DNA of 64,000 bases from Candidatus Caldilinea saccharophila (GTDB lineage: Bacteria > Chloroflexota > Anaerolineae > Caldilineales > Caldilineaceae): the NCBI GenBank assembly GCA_016710365.1, contig JADJVW010000026.1, positions 1 through 64,000 of the forward strand, in the 5' to 3' direction. Position numbers and translations under genes: made by a program. Position 1 is the first letter of the stretch; every line of letters begins with the position of its first letter. Of the stretch, positions 37,576 to 48,772 are shown in pieces. The notes beneath the pieces are model-generated. The model saw nothing but the letters and a program-made list of their open reading frames with translations. It had not been told where the DNA came from and did not search any database.

Positions 37576-39771
37576 AAAGATGCCGGCCTCCAGCCCCACG
37601 CGCAGATATTCGTCTAGCGCGGTGCGCAGGTTGGCGAGGCGTTGCGGCTGCTGCACCAGATGAAAGACGCCCATCTCGCCGCCATCTTCGGCGCCCGTGC
37701 TGATTTCCACCGGACAAGTGCGGCTCAGTTGCGCGTAGGCAGGACGGCCAAAGCGCGTGGTCGTGAAGGTTGGCGTGACGGTCAGCGTCACCATGCGCCG
37801 CTCCACCGTCGTCAGCGCTTCGACCTGCTTGTTCCGCGCCGCGGCATAGGCATCCAGCGCCAGGTCGGGCTGGCAGCGATGGCGTCGCGGCGCGCGCGAC
37901 CCCTCGCCCAAAAAGCTGAAGCGGCTGCACCCGACCTGGCGGCGCTCGGCCAGCGCCCTGCCGAGGAGGATGCTCTCAGAAATCAGATCGAACTGGCGGG
38001 CGCGCACCTCGCCGTAGATCGTACATCGCTCGAAACTGGCGGGTGGCCCCGCGCTCACGCCGTCGTGCGCGGCAAAAGCCACCGTCTCCGCATCAAAAGC
38101 GTCGAGGATCGAGTCGTGCGCGGTCAGCCCGTCGCTCTCCGCGGCAAGGTGCAGCGCGCCGCTGATCGTGCGCATCAGCTCCAGCCGGAAGTCGGGATTG
38201 GGGCTGATTGCCAGGATGCTGGGCGCAGCCGGCAGCAGCGGGACGCCGGCCGCGTCGATGCGCCAACCGGGCACGAGCGTGCAGTGCAGCACGCGCAGCG
38301 TCTCCAGGCTGACCGACTGAATGCTCAGCCCGCCCTCGATCCACAAGCCGTTGAGCGTGAGCGCGCTGCGGTCGCCGTCCGCGCCGGTGACGATCAGCGC
38401 ATTAGGCGCGCCACCCGCGTCTTGCAGCCGCAGCAACGGCCGCTGCCCGTCCGCTGCCTGAATGGTAAGCGAACGGCCCGCCGCCATCGCGATCAGGAGC
38501 GACTCGGCGTAGGTCGCGCTGTCAAGCACGGTGATGATGCCTGCCGCTTCCGGCGCGGCGACCCAGGCGGCGATGGCGCTTGCCAGTGTCGTGTGATCGC
38601 CCCCCCCGCGCTGCGCCACCGTCGCGGTGAAGACGCCCGCGTCGGCGTCGAGCTCCAGCGTTTCCAGCCGCGGATACGGCCCGCCGCCAATGTCGGCCGA
38701 GAAGCCGTAGGTGTAGCTCACCGCGATGTCGTCCGGAACGACGCCGGCCGGCAGGGCAATACGCCCAAGCTGCGGGTCGACCGCGACCTGGAGTGGCAGG
38801 CTCTGGCCCGCATAGGATTGAGCCGTGGGTGGACGCCGCCAGTCGCTTTCGCCGGGAATATCCGCTAGGTTGCAGATCAGGATTTCGGCGGCGGGTACGG
38901 GCGCAAGGTCATCCCCGGCCGCGGGCAGCAGAATCTGCAAGACCGGGCTGGCGTCCAGATATTGGCTGGGCGCAGGCTTGCCGGTGACGCTGCCCAGCCG
39001 CAGCGCTTCGAGATCGTCGTAGAGCGCGCGCCGGCGCAACATGACCGGCAGATCCGGCTCCTCGGCCAGATGCACGATCTCGCTCTCGGTGCGCGGGCGG
39101 TTGAAGAGCGGGAGATCGTTGCCCAGCGGGCTGAAGTGGTAGCGGCCATCGGGCGGATCCGTCACTGGCTGCGGCGTGACGCCCTGCACAAAATAAGGTT
39201 GCAGTCGCCACAGAAAGATGCCGATGTTGGGAATATTGTAGCGCCCGCGCCCCGGCGCGATATTGCGCACCTCCGCCGTGTGGTTGACTGTTTCGAGCGG
39301 ACCGTCCACCAATTCGAGCCTGGACGCCTGGCGCAGACTTGCCGTGGCCGGGCTGTCCAGCCGCACATGGTTGAGATGCTGCGTCGTCGCCAGCCGCGCA
39401 AAGAACTCGACGGCGCGTGCCGGCCAGCCGGTCACATCGCGGGCAAGCTGCTCCAGCACCGGTGCGGTGCCCTTGCGCCGGCGGTAGCGCAGCGTGTTGG
39501 CGACAAAGGCGCGCTGGCTGAAGTCGCCCACCTCGGTCAACTGATGCAGCCCGCGTAGGCCCAGCAGGTCGCCGAGATAGGGGATCACCCATTCCGCGCA
39601 CGTCTCGATGAACCAGTCGTCGTAGAGACCGGCGGTGTCCTCCTCGATGCGCGCCAGCTCGTCGCCCATGATCGTGAGCAGTGCGTGCAGCGGCTCGCCG
39701 TTCTCGGCGTCGCGGATGCGGTAAATAGCCGGCAGGAGTTCGTATAGCCGTTCTCGTGTCGCCGTGCTCAT
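37564..39771 (-). CDS. eCIS tail protein I (baseplate) with beta-helix-like C-terminal region
   Basis: 735 residues, intact. The N-terminal 130 residues are phage tail protein I/gpI-like (YELLPAIYRIRDAENGEPLHALL, DDWFIETCAEWVIPYLGDLLG, TLRYRRRKGTAPVLEQLARDVTGW). The remaining 600 residues are rich in short strands, with beta-helix-like repeats around 380-620 (ADGQRPLLRLQDAGGAPNALIV, LNGLWIEGGLSIQSVSLETLRVLHC). The C-terminus reads VFHLVQQPQRLANLRTALDEYLRVGLEAGIFFGD. The protein would complete the wedge of the baseplate and may present a receptor-facing surface. It follows the second baseplate J gene after a repeat-filled gap. Confidence 0.8.
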   Translation of the reverse strand: MSTATRERLYELLPAIYRIRDAENGEPLHALLTIMGDELARIEEDTAGLYDDWFIETCAEWVIPYLGDLLGLRGLHQLTEVGDFSQRAFVANTLRYRRRKGTAPVLEQLARDVTGWPARAVEFFARLATTQHLNHVRLDSPATASLRQASRLELVDGPLETVNHTAEVRNIAPGRGRYNIPNIGIFLWRLQPYFVQGVTPQPVTDPPDGRYHFSPLGNDLPLFNRPRTESEIVHLAEEPDLPVMLRRRALYDDLEALRLGSVTGKPAPSQYLDASPVLQILLPAAGDDLAPVPAAEILICNLADIPGESDWRRPPTAQSYAGQSLPLQVAVDPQLGRIALPAGVVPDDIAVSYTYGFSADIGGGPYPRLETLELDADAGVFTATVAQRGGGDHTTLASAIAAWVAAPEAAGIITVLDSATYAESLLIAMAAGRSLTIQAADGQRPLLRLQDAGGAPNALIVTGADGDRSALTLNGLWIEGGLSIQSVSLETLRVLHCTLVPGWRIDAAGVPLLPAAPSILAISPNPDFRLELMRTISGALHLAAESDGLTAHDSILDAFDAETVAFAAHDGVSAGPPASFERCTIYGEVRARQFDLISESILLGRALAERRQVGCSRFSFLGEGSRAPRRHRCQPDLALDAYAAARNKQVEALTTVERRMVTLTVTPTFTTTRFGRPAYAQLSRTCPVEISTGAEDGGEMGVFHLVQQPQRLANLRTALDEYLRVGLEAGIFFGD

Positions 39772-39795
39772 AACTGTCCTTTCAACGTGCAGAAT

Positions 39796-39912
39796 AGGCC
39801 ACGGATTAAGCGGATTTGCACGGATAATTTCCTGTTACCAGAGGAGGACTTTTTTGCGAATGCTCCACATACCCTTCAATCATCCGCCGAATCCGTCTCA
39901 TCCGTGGTCTAT
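39796..39912. repeat. Inverted ATCCGTGG-type element at an eCIS junction
   Basis: The element opens CCACGGATTAAGCGGATT and closes GAATCCGTCTCATCCGTGG, so its ends pair. It fills nearly all of the gap between tail protein I and the second baseplate J gene. The best-preserved relative is 53125-53195. Confidence 0.75.
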
Positions 39913-39916
39913 TTAT

Positions 39917-42527
39917 TCACCCTGTCTCATTTACATTCTTCGTCAGCGTCAGTTCAATGCCAGCCGCGTCGAGCAGCAGCAGTTCGGCGGGCGCGATCTT
40001 GCCGTCCACGCGCCGCGCGGTGTGCGCCGGCAGCAGCGACGCCGCGGTGGCGTCCTTTTGCGCTAATCCCTTCTTTTTCAGGATCGGCCCGATCAGGCCG
40101 CCGGCTTTTTTAGAAAAAGAAAACACGGTCGCCGGCTCTGTGGCATAGGCCAACTCGTCGAGATCGACGGCGATCACCCCCGCCACGCCGTGCATGACCT
40201 CCATCACCTCGGCGGCGGTCACCGGCTGGCCGAACGCGCGCGGCGTGAAGGCAAAGGCGGCTTGCAGCGCGCGTGCCAGCGCGGCGCGCACATCGGCTGC
40301 GAGGAAGCGCCCGTCGTACTGCACCGTCGCCTTGATGCGGAAGGTGAGCGGCATGAAGCTCGCCACTTCCACCGCGGCGGACGGGTCGCGCGCCGCATTG
40401 ATGGCATCGCGCAGGTTGATGAAGAGCGCGTCGCCGGGCTGCACCGGGTCGCCGCTGGCGTCGGCAATGGTGAGGTGGATGAGCAGCCGTTCGCCCGCCC
40501 GGATCGCCACGGCCTGCGCCTTGCCGATGCCCGCAAAGGCAGCAGCGAAGTCGGTGAAATCTTGCAACGAGACGATGCGGTCGAGCGTGAGCACGGTCTG
40601 CGGCGCGTTGGTGCGCGCGTTGGCGAGCGATTCGGGATCCTCGGCGCCGCCGGCTGCCACCGGGTTGGTCACCCCGCGCACGCCGAGCGGCCGCGTCCTG
40701 AGCAGCGTCAGCGCGCCGGCGCCGACTTCGCCCGCCTGACCGATGCCGACGCGATAGGTGGCGGTCACATTCTCCTGGCCGGTGGGCAGGCGCGCGCCAC
40801 GTTTGCCGTCGCCAAAGATCACCGTCGCCGCGCCGTCATCGGCGAGGCGCACGACATAGCGCGGGTCGGCCGCGCCTTGTGCGTAGAGCGAGGGCGCTTC
40901 TTCCCAGGCGACGCGGTTGACGCGCACGCTGAGCGTCGTCGCCGCACCGCTGGCCGTCTTGGCCGAAACATAGGTGAGTGGCGCTTTCCTGAGCTTGAAG
41001 CGTTGGTGAGGCCGGCTGCCGTCACCGCTGCCCAGCGCTTCGGTGGTGGTTTCGCCGTGCGTGGCCGCGATTACGTTGGCGTAGATCGCCGTCGTGATGC
41101 GGAGATATTGCGTCGCACCCAGCCCCTGATCCTTGAGCACCAGCGTCGTAAAGCCGGCGCCCGGCACGACCTGTTCGACAAAGACGACCGTGGCGGTGGG
41201 CTTCTCGTCGTTGGCGTTGAGTTTGCCGCTGACGATGAGCGGCTGGCCCTCGGCAAAACCGGTCACCACGCCCGCAACCTCGATCTGCTTGCCGGTCACC
41301 ACATCGTTGAGCGGCGCTTCGGCGGGTGCGAGATGTTCAGCCTGGATCAGCACCAGCGTCTCGCGGCGCTCGAAGAAGTTCAGATGCTCCGGCGTATCGA
41401 GTTCAAGGCGCGTCACCTGCCCGGTCAAGGCGAAGTTGGCGACGCCTGCGGTCGCGTTCTTCACCACCTGGTAAAGCTCGACATAGCCGGGCGTAAGCAG
41501 CACGATCCAACTGTCGGGCACAATTTTGGGATAGGCCGCGTCGAGTTCCAGCAGCGCCTTGGTGCTCTCCTTGATCTCGAAGCCGGGCCATTGCTTGGGC
41601 AGTGGCATGACATTGCCAGCGTACTCAATCTTGACATCCTTGGGCATCGTGCGCAGTCCGGCGCGTTGAAGCCAAAGCGCCGCGCGCGCTGGCGGAAGAC
41701 GTAAATTTCAGGATTCTGCGGCGGCTTCACAGGCGGTTTGTCCGATCCCAGCCCCGGCTCCCAAGTGACGACGGTGTAGCCGCCCTGGTCGTTCTCCCTG
41801 GTCGCGACGGTGAGCACGCGGCGCAAATCCCACTGTTCGCTGCCGCGCTCTTTGATCCGCTCGGCGCCGACAAAGAGCAGGAAGTCGCCCGGCTGCAAGC
41901 GGGCGTCGATGCCCGCCAGGTAAAGCTCGCCGGCGCCCTGGCTCAAGTCTTGCGGTCGCGATGTGCGCGGCTTGATGGTGTTCCAGCCGCGACGGGCGAC
42001 GAAATCGGTCGAAGTCTCAAAGGTCTGCGGCAACTCCCCCTTCTGCACTGGGATACTCTGCACTTGCGTACCCAGCGGGATCATCACTTCTGGCTGCGCG
42101 GTCGGGCTGTCGTCGAGCGCGAAGGCGAGCCAGGTCGAGGCCGCCACGCCGGGCTTGAGTTCATAGCCGATGGCGCGCGCCAACTGGAGCACCGAGAAGC
42201 GCTCGGTGGCGGTGCGCAAAAAGCCCTCGTTGGCGATGCGCTCCTGATAAAAGGTCAGCACGTCGCCCAGCGTGGCCGCGGCGTCGAGCAGCGCAATCGT
42301 GGGGTCGTCCGCCGCGCGTGGTGAGCGCGGGCCAGCGGACGGTCGCCCGCATGTTCGCCGCCGGCGATCTCCTGCTGCGACAGCCGCGCGATCATGCGGC
42401 GCAGCAGCGCGCTGTGCGTGCCCAGCCGATAGCGCAGCGCAGCCTGGCCGGGTGGGTTGACGTGCGACGGTGCAGGCGGCGTGCGCTCGTCGCAGCCGCA
42501 GGCTTCTTGTTGTTGTTGCTCGTTCAC
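39917..42527 (-). CDS. eCIS baseplate J-like protein 2, two frameshifts
   Basis: About 870 residues; a putative baseplate assembly protein of the Afp12/Pvc12 or gp6 type. The start is GTG at 42527 (VNEQQQQEACGC), which overlaps the stop of the upstream J gene by GTGA and has GGAGG upstream. The N-terminal part changes frame near 42322-42335, before AADDPTIALLDAAATLGDVLTFYQERIANEG. A second break at about 41656 restores with one added C (NAPDLRTMPKDVKIEY). The remainder is intact, with FGDGKRGARLPTGQENVTATYRVG and the J-domain stretch DRIVSLQDFTDFAAAFAGIGKAQ. It forms the baseplate wedge with J1 and gp25. Confidence 0.8.
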
Positions 42528-45046
42528 AGGCCACCCTCCATGATCCATTCCAGCCGGCCATGTTCGGGGCGGCTGGGGTCGTTGTCGAGGCGGGCAATCT
42601 CCAGCCGGCCTAGGTCGATCTGCCCGTTTGCCAGCTCCCCGTGCGCGGGTTCGCCCCAGCGCTGGAAGCGGGTCGGCTTGCCCTTGCCCGCCGCCGTGTC
42701 GATCCAGCGCACACCGGGCACGGCCATCGCCTGCGCCACGATCTGGCTGAGATAGACCGGCTGGCCAAAGGTGAAGTTGTCGGCGTGAAAGAAGCCGCGC
42801 GTGCCGCCGGGCAGTAGACGGCTGCTGAAGCGCGCCAGCAGCGCCGCCTTGACGTTGCTGGCAAAATAGCCCGGCTCCACACAGACCAGGAACGCCAGAT
42901 CGAGCGAAACATAGCGCGGCCCGTCGATCTCCATATCCTGGCCCGCCATGCGATAGCGCTCCAGGAACGCACGTAGTTCGTCCTCGAACGCGGCGTCGAC
43001 CGGCAGCCCGTGCAGGCGATCCACCGTGAGGAAGATCGTGTACCAGCTTCCGCTCCAGCGCCGCGTGGCGACCGCGCGCTGCACATCGGGATGGCGTTCG
43101 GCCACAGCGGCGTAATCGTCCGCAGTGACGGCGCGCTCCTGGCGGCGGAAGGCCTGCGGCGCATACTGGCGCACCTCTTGCAGCGACTCCGGTTCGACCC
43201 CACCCACGGCGGGCAGCGGGTTGCGCACGCCAAGCACGCCGTCCCCGTCCATGATCACATGCGCCAGGGCATCGGCGCCGATATTGCCTGCAGTCCCGCT
43301 GCCGGTGCGATAGGTCGCAATAAATTGCTCGCCGGGCAGGGGTCGGCGGCCCGTGCGTCCGTCGCCAAAGCGCAGATAGGTCGCGTCGTCGCTGTCGCTT
43401 TCGGCCACGAACTCGGTCTGGAAGCGGTTGCTGTTGAGCAGGTCGCGCATCGGCGTCCACTCGCCCGACGCGCTGCTGAGCGTGATCGCAGGCAGCGTCT
43501 CCAGCGATTGCGCCCCCACGGCCTGGGTGGCGGAGGCGGCGGGGTCGAAGCCTGCCATATAAGTGACGCCGCGCCGCGCCAGCGCAGGTCGATAGCGCTG
43601 TGGCTCCGTCACAGGCGGCAACAGTTCCGGCGCCAGCGTCTCGCCGTGGTCGGCCAGGACAATGTTGCCCAGGACGACGGAAACGGGCTGGCGCGGCGCT
43701 TCGCCCACTTCCAGGTCGTCAAGCGGAACCTGAACGATGCTCAGATCGAGGACGAAAGGCAGGGCGTCCTGCGCGCTCCACTCGATCGCGGTCACGGCGA
43801 CCGCGCCGGCAGCAGGCGGCGTCGCGAACTGGCCGCCGAGCGGGTCGCTGCTTGCGGTGACGCGCGTCAGGCGCACGGCGTGGCGGCGCGTGAGGTCGGC
43901 GTCGGCGCGCACCTCGCTGGACGGGCTGCGCTTCTCGACGAAGATCAGCACATCACCGGCCTGGAGCGTAGCCGAGAGGTCGTCGCGCAGCGTGGCGTGT
44001 GTGGCGCCGGCAGGGAGACAGCAGCCTTCATCGCCCCACGTGTAGAAGTGAAGTTCATTGTGCGCCTGGAAGAGTTGCACGTCGTGCATCGTCTCAAAGA
44101 TGACCGGTCGCGCCATCCTTGCTCGCGTTAAGTCCGTCGAGTCGGGGTGCAGCACCGGCGGCAGCCCGTTGACGTGCGTCAGCAGCGGCGTGCGCGCCGG
44201 AACCTCCAGCGTAGCAACATCGACGCGCAACTGCACCCACGTGCGCGCGTTGCGCCCGTCGTGCATGGGATAGTCGAGCAGGCGGGCGTGGCGGCGCACC
44301 GACACGCGGCGCCGCGCGGTGTCGAGATAGGCTTCGGTGGCGACGGCGTCCTGGTAATAGCTCAGGTAGTCGCCGACATAGGCCAGCCCTTCCACCACGG
44401 CGATGCCCAGATCAGCCGGGTTGCGCGCCCGCCACGCCGGCATGACCACGGCCATCCGATCCAGCAGCAGACGGCGCAGGCTGATGTAATCGCGCGCCAG
44501 GTAGTCGATGACGGGTTCGGCGCTCACATCGGGCGGGCATTCCGCAGCGGGTGCACAGTCGAACTCGCTGGGACACTCGACCTTGAACGAGAAGTCCACC
44601 GTGCTGAGGATGGCATCGAAGCCGACCGGCGGCTGCGCATCGGTGAGCGAGCGCACCAGGCGCAGCGTGTAGGTCGAGAAGTCGCCGTCCTGATCCGTGC
44701 GCACGACGAGGATGCGGTCGGCGTCGTCTAGCCCGTTGTAGAAGGTGCGCTCAGTCGCGCTCATGCGGCCGGCGTCGACGTCGCTCTGCGCCGCGTCGGC
44801 GGCGCGTACGGCCCACGCCACCTCGATCGCGGTAACGCGCACGCCGCCTTCGATGCGCACGTTGGGCGCGCTCAGTCCCCACGGCGCGGCCTTGATCAGG
44901 TGAACGAGCAGTGTGCGCTGCGGCGGCGCACCGCTGGGCGCGTCGTGGTCGAGCACTTCGAGAAAATCGATGCCGTTGATGGCGACCGGCGCCGTGCTGA
45001 GCACCTGCGCGCGGCGTGGATTGGCGCAACGAAATTGAATGCTCAT
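42524..45046 (-). CDS. eCIS baseplate J-like protein 1
   Basis: 840 residues, intact. It has the typical features of the large baseplate proteins of eCIS and tailocins: EPVIDYLARDYISLRRLLLDRMAVVMPAW, then GIAVVEGLAYVGDYLSYYQD, a central YLRFGDGRTGRRPLPGEQFIATYRTGSG, and a J domain (RQERAVTADDYAAVAERHPDVQRA). The C-terminal YVSLDLAFLVCVEPGYFASNVKAALL segment matches gp6-like folds. It starts four bases after the gp25 stop's strand neighbour and is coupled to J2 by a GTGA overlap. Its role is the inner baseplate wedge. Confidence 0.88.
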   Translation of the reverse strand: MSIQFRCANPRRAQVLSTAPVAINGIDFLEVLDHDAPSGAPPQRTLLVHLIKAAPWGLSAPNVRIEGGVRVTAIEVAWAVRAADAAQSDVDAGRMSATERTFYNGLDDADRILVVRTDQDGDFSTYTLRLVRSLTDAQPPVGFDAILSTVDFSFKVECPSEFDCAPAAECPPDVSAEPVIDYLARDYISLRRLLLDRMAVVMPAWRARNPADLGIAVVEGLAYVGDYLSYYQDAVATEAYLDTARRRVSVRRHARLLDYPMHDGRNARTWVQLRVDVATLEVPARTPLLTHVNGLPPVLHPDSTDLTRARMARPVIFETMHDVQLFQAHNELHFYTWGDEGCCLPAGATHATLRDDLSATLQAGDVLIFVEKRSPSSEVRADADLTRRHAVRLTRVTASSDPLGGQFATPPAAGAVAVTAIEWSAQDALPFVLDLSIVQVPLDDLEVGEAPRQPVSVVLGNIVLADHGETLAPELLPPVTEPQRYRPALARRGVTYMAGFDPAASATQAVGAQSLETLPAITLSSASGEWTPMRDLLNSNRFQTEFVAESDSDDATYLRFGDGRTGRRPLPGEQFIATYRTGSGTAGNIGADALAHVIMDGDGVLGVRNPLPAVGGVEPESLQEVRQYAPQAFRRQERAVTADDYAAVAERHPDVQRAVATRRWSGSWYTIFLTVDRLHGLPVDAAFEDELRAFLERYRMAGQDMEIDGPRYVSLDLAFLVCVEPGYFASNVKAALLARFSSRLLPGGTRGFFHADNFTFGQPVYLSQIVAQAMAVPGVRWIDTAAGKGKPTRFQRWGEPAHGELANGQIDLGRLEIARLDNDPSRPEHGRLEWIMEGGL

Positions 45047-45050
45047 GGCG

Positions 45051-45401
45051 TCAGCTCACCACCTCTACAACCTGGCGCTGCTGCGTGCGCTGGACGACGT
45101 ACTGCACCGTCACGCGCAGCGTCGATTCCTCGGCCGCGACATCGACCGCTTCGACGCGGATTAACTCGCCCATCACTTCCTGGAGCGCGCCCTGCACCAT
45201 AAACTCGGTGGCGGTCGCCAGCTCCGGGCTGTTGGGCGCAAAGAGCAACTGGCGCAGCCCCGTGCCGAAGGTTGGGCGGTTGACGCGTTCGCCGGGTGCG
45301 GTAAAGAGCAGTTGCTCGATCAGTTGGCGGATATAGTCGTCATCGTCGGGCTGCGCGGTGCGGCCGCTGCCGTCGATCGTGTAGGGATAGGCAATGTTCA
45401 T
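45051..45401 (-). CDS. eCIS gp25-like baseplate protein
   Basis: 116 residues from the ATG at 45401 (MNIAYPYTIDGSGRTA); the longer frame upstream overlaps the PAAR gene and is a shadow. It contains the GPW/gp25 signature: QLIEQLLFTAPGERVNRPTFGTGLRQLLF, then FMVQGALQEVMGELIRVEAVDV. In contractile machines gp25 connects the baseplate wedge to the sheath and starts sheath polymerisation. Its ATG overlaps the stop codon of the PAAR gene by one base (TGATG), so the two are translationally coupled. Confidence 0.9.
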   Translation of the reverse strand: MNIAYPYTIDGSGRTAQPDDDDYIRQLIEQLLFTAPGERVNRPTFGTGLRQLLFAPNSPELATATEFMVQGALQEVMGELIRVEAVDVAAEESTLRVTVQYVVQRTQQRQVVEVVS

Positions 45402-45720
45402 CACGTCCCCCTGACCCGCACCTGGGTCATGATAATATTGACCGGCGTGCCGTTGGGAATGCACGTGGCCTGGCTGTCCTGCAAGAGTACAGGCGCGCCG
45501 CCCGCAAAGATGCGCGTTGCACCTACAATCCACTGTGCGGTAACGCACGGGGTCGGCACGCCGCCCGGCGCAAAAGGGCAGCCGACCACGGCGTGCGGTG
45601 CGACCACCGTCACCACCGGCTGGCCGCTGACCAGCACGCGCGGGTTCGGTGCGGTCGGCTGCGCCTGCCCGCCGTGTGCGCACAGAATCGTCGCGCCCAC
45701 ATGCAGCACAAAGCCTGGCA

Positions 45721-45721
<1 letters not shown>
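45401..45721 (-). CDS. PAAR-like spike tip protein
   Basis: 106 residues. The sequence is strand-rich, with Cys and His that can bind a metal (HVGATILCAHGGQAQ, VVAPHAVVGCPFAPGG) and the recurring ATRIFAGGAPVLLQDSQATCIPNGTP turn. This is the PAAR-like form found in eCIS loci, which sharpens the tip of the spike. It overlaps the gpV gene upstream and the gp25 gene downstream by one base each (TGATG), so three genes are translated in series. Confidence 0.82.
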
Positions 45722-46218
<497 letters not shown>

Positions 46219-46240
46219 CAAAAGTCCTTTCAGGAGAGAG

Positions 46241-46362
46241 CAAGAGATTAAGAGATTAAGAGATTGGAGATTTGGGAGCGGTGGCTCTGTTACGCGCAGC
46301 GAGTTTCATTGTCGAACTGCCTAATCTCTTAATCTCCAATCTCCTAATCTCCAATCTCTACT
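46241..46362. repeat. AATCTCC-type inverted repeat at an eCIS junction
   Basis: AGAGATTAAGAGATTGGAGA units near 46241-46270 face TAATCTCTTAATCTCC units at 46321-46360. The stretch fills the gap between the gpD hub gene (ending 46363) and the gpV spike gene (starting 46218). Confidence 0.75.
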
Positions 46363-47508
<1,146 letters not shown>

Positions 47509-47519
47509 AAGTTTATCTG

Positions 47520-47606
47520 AAATTGGAGATTAGGGCTGATGACCTTTTAGCCGCTTCCAAAATCTCTCAATCGCACAATCTCCCAATCTCTTAATCTCTA
47601 CTCTCC
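47520..47606. repeat. AATCTCC-type inverted repeat at an eCIS junction
   Basis: AATTGGAGATTAGGG at the left faces CAATCTCCCAATCTCTTAATC at the right. It fills the gap between the LysM-like gene and the gpD gene. Confidence 0.7.
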
Positions 47607-47897
47607 TCATACACTCGGCGCCGGAACCCGAACGCGCGCGCCCGGCACGGCCGTCAGATCGAACGGATTCAGCGCGACATTGGCGTCGCCGATGCGCCAG
47701 AACTGCTCCGGCGCGCCCACGGTGCGGGCGGTGATCAGGTCGAGCCGGTCCGGGTCGTTCACCGTCACCTCGCCCACGATCTGCATGTTCTCCAGCGGCG
47801 GCAGAAAGCGCCGGCGCACATAGGTCACCTCGCGGCCATCGTCGGTCGTCAGCGTCGCCGTCTCAAGATTTGCATAGCGGCTCGTGTAATCAAACAC
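47607..47897 (-). CDS. Short LysM-like tail protein (gpX/gp53 type)
   Basis: 96 residues with a GTG start at 47897 and GGAG eight bases upstream. The C-terminal half reads VNDPDRLDLITARTVGAPEQFWRIGDANVALNPFDL, followed by PGARVRVPAP. This is the LysM-like tail protein X pattern seen in phages and eCIS baseplates. It likely fastens the hub to the tube-adaptor protein. It lies between the CIS tube-adaptor gene and the gpD gene. Confidence 0.82.
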   Translation of the reverse strand: MFDYTSRYANLETATLTTDDGREVTYVRRRFLPPLENMQIVGEVTVNDPDRLDLITARTVGAPEQFWRIGDANVALNPFDLTAVPGARVRVPAPSV

Positions 47898-47914
47898 TGT
47901 TGTTTCTCCGATGT

Positions 47915-47986
47915 TTCACGGACGGGCGCAGAGGCCCGCCCCTACAGATCGCCCCTCGCAACTCGCCCCTCGCCCCTCGCAACTCT
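47915..47986. repeat. GC-rich palindrome plus CCCCTCGCAACTC repeats
   Basis: A GGGCG...CGCCCCTAC palindrome (about 47926-47944), related to the pair at 12061-12111, is followed by repeated CGCCCCTCGCAACT units. The same units occur near 34175-34198 and 53203-53237. They fill the gap before the LysM-like gene. Confidence 0.65.
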
Positions 47987-48637
<651 letters not shown>

Positions 48638-48711
48638 GGCTTGCTCTGTGCTCCTGTTGCATCTGCATCGTCTTCTACCTATTCATCTGCCCCGGTTGAC
48701 GAGGTACGGAG

Positions 48712-48740
48712 AAACCGAGTTTTTTCAAAAAACTCGGTTT
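48712..48740. repeat. 14-bp A/T-rich palindrome
   Basis: AAACCGAGTTTTTT at 48712-48725 and its exact complement at 48727-48740 are separated by one base. It lies in the gap between the DUF4157 gene (ending 48773) and the tube-adaptor gene. It could act as an intra-operon hairpin; such ACTCGGTTT palindromes look like a dispersed family rather than a dedicated terminator. Confidence 0.65.
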
Positions 48741-48772
48741 TTGGCGGCAGGGTCACTTGCGCCCTTCATGTA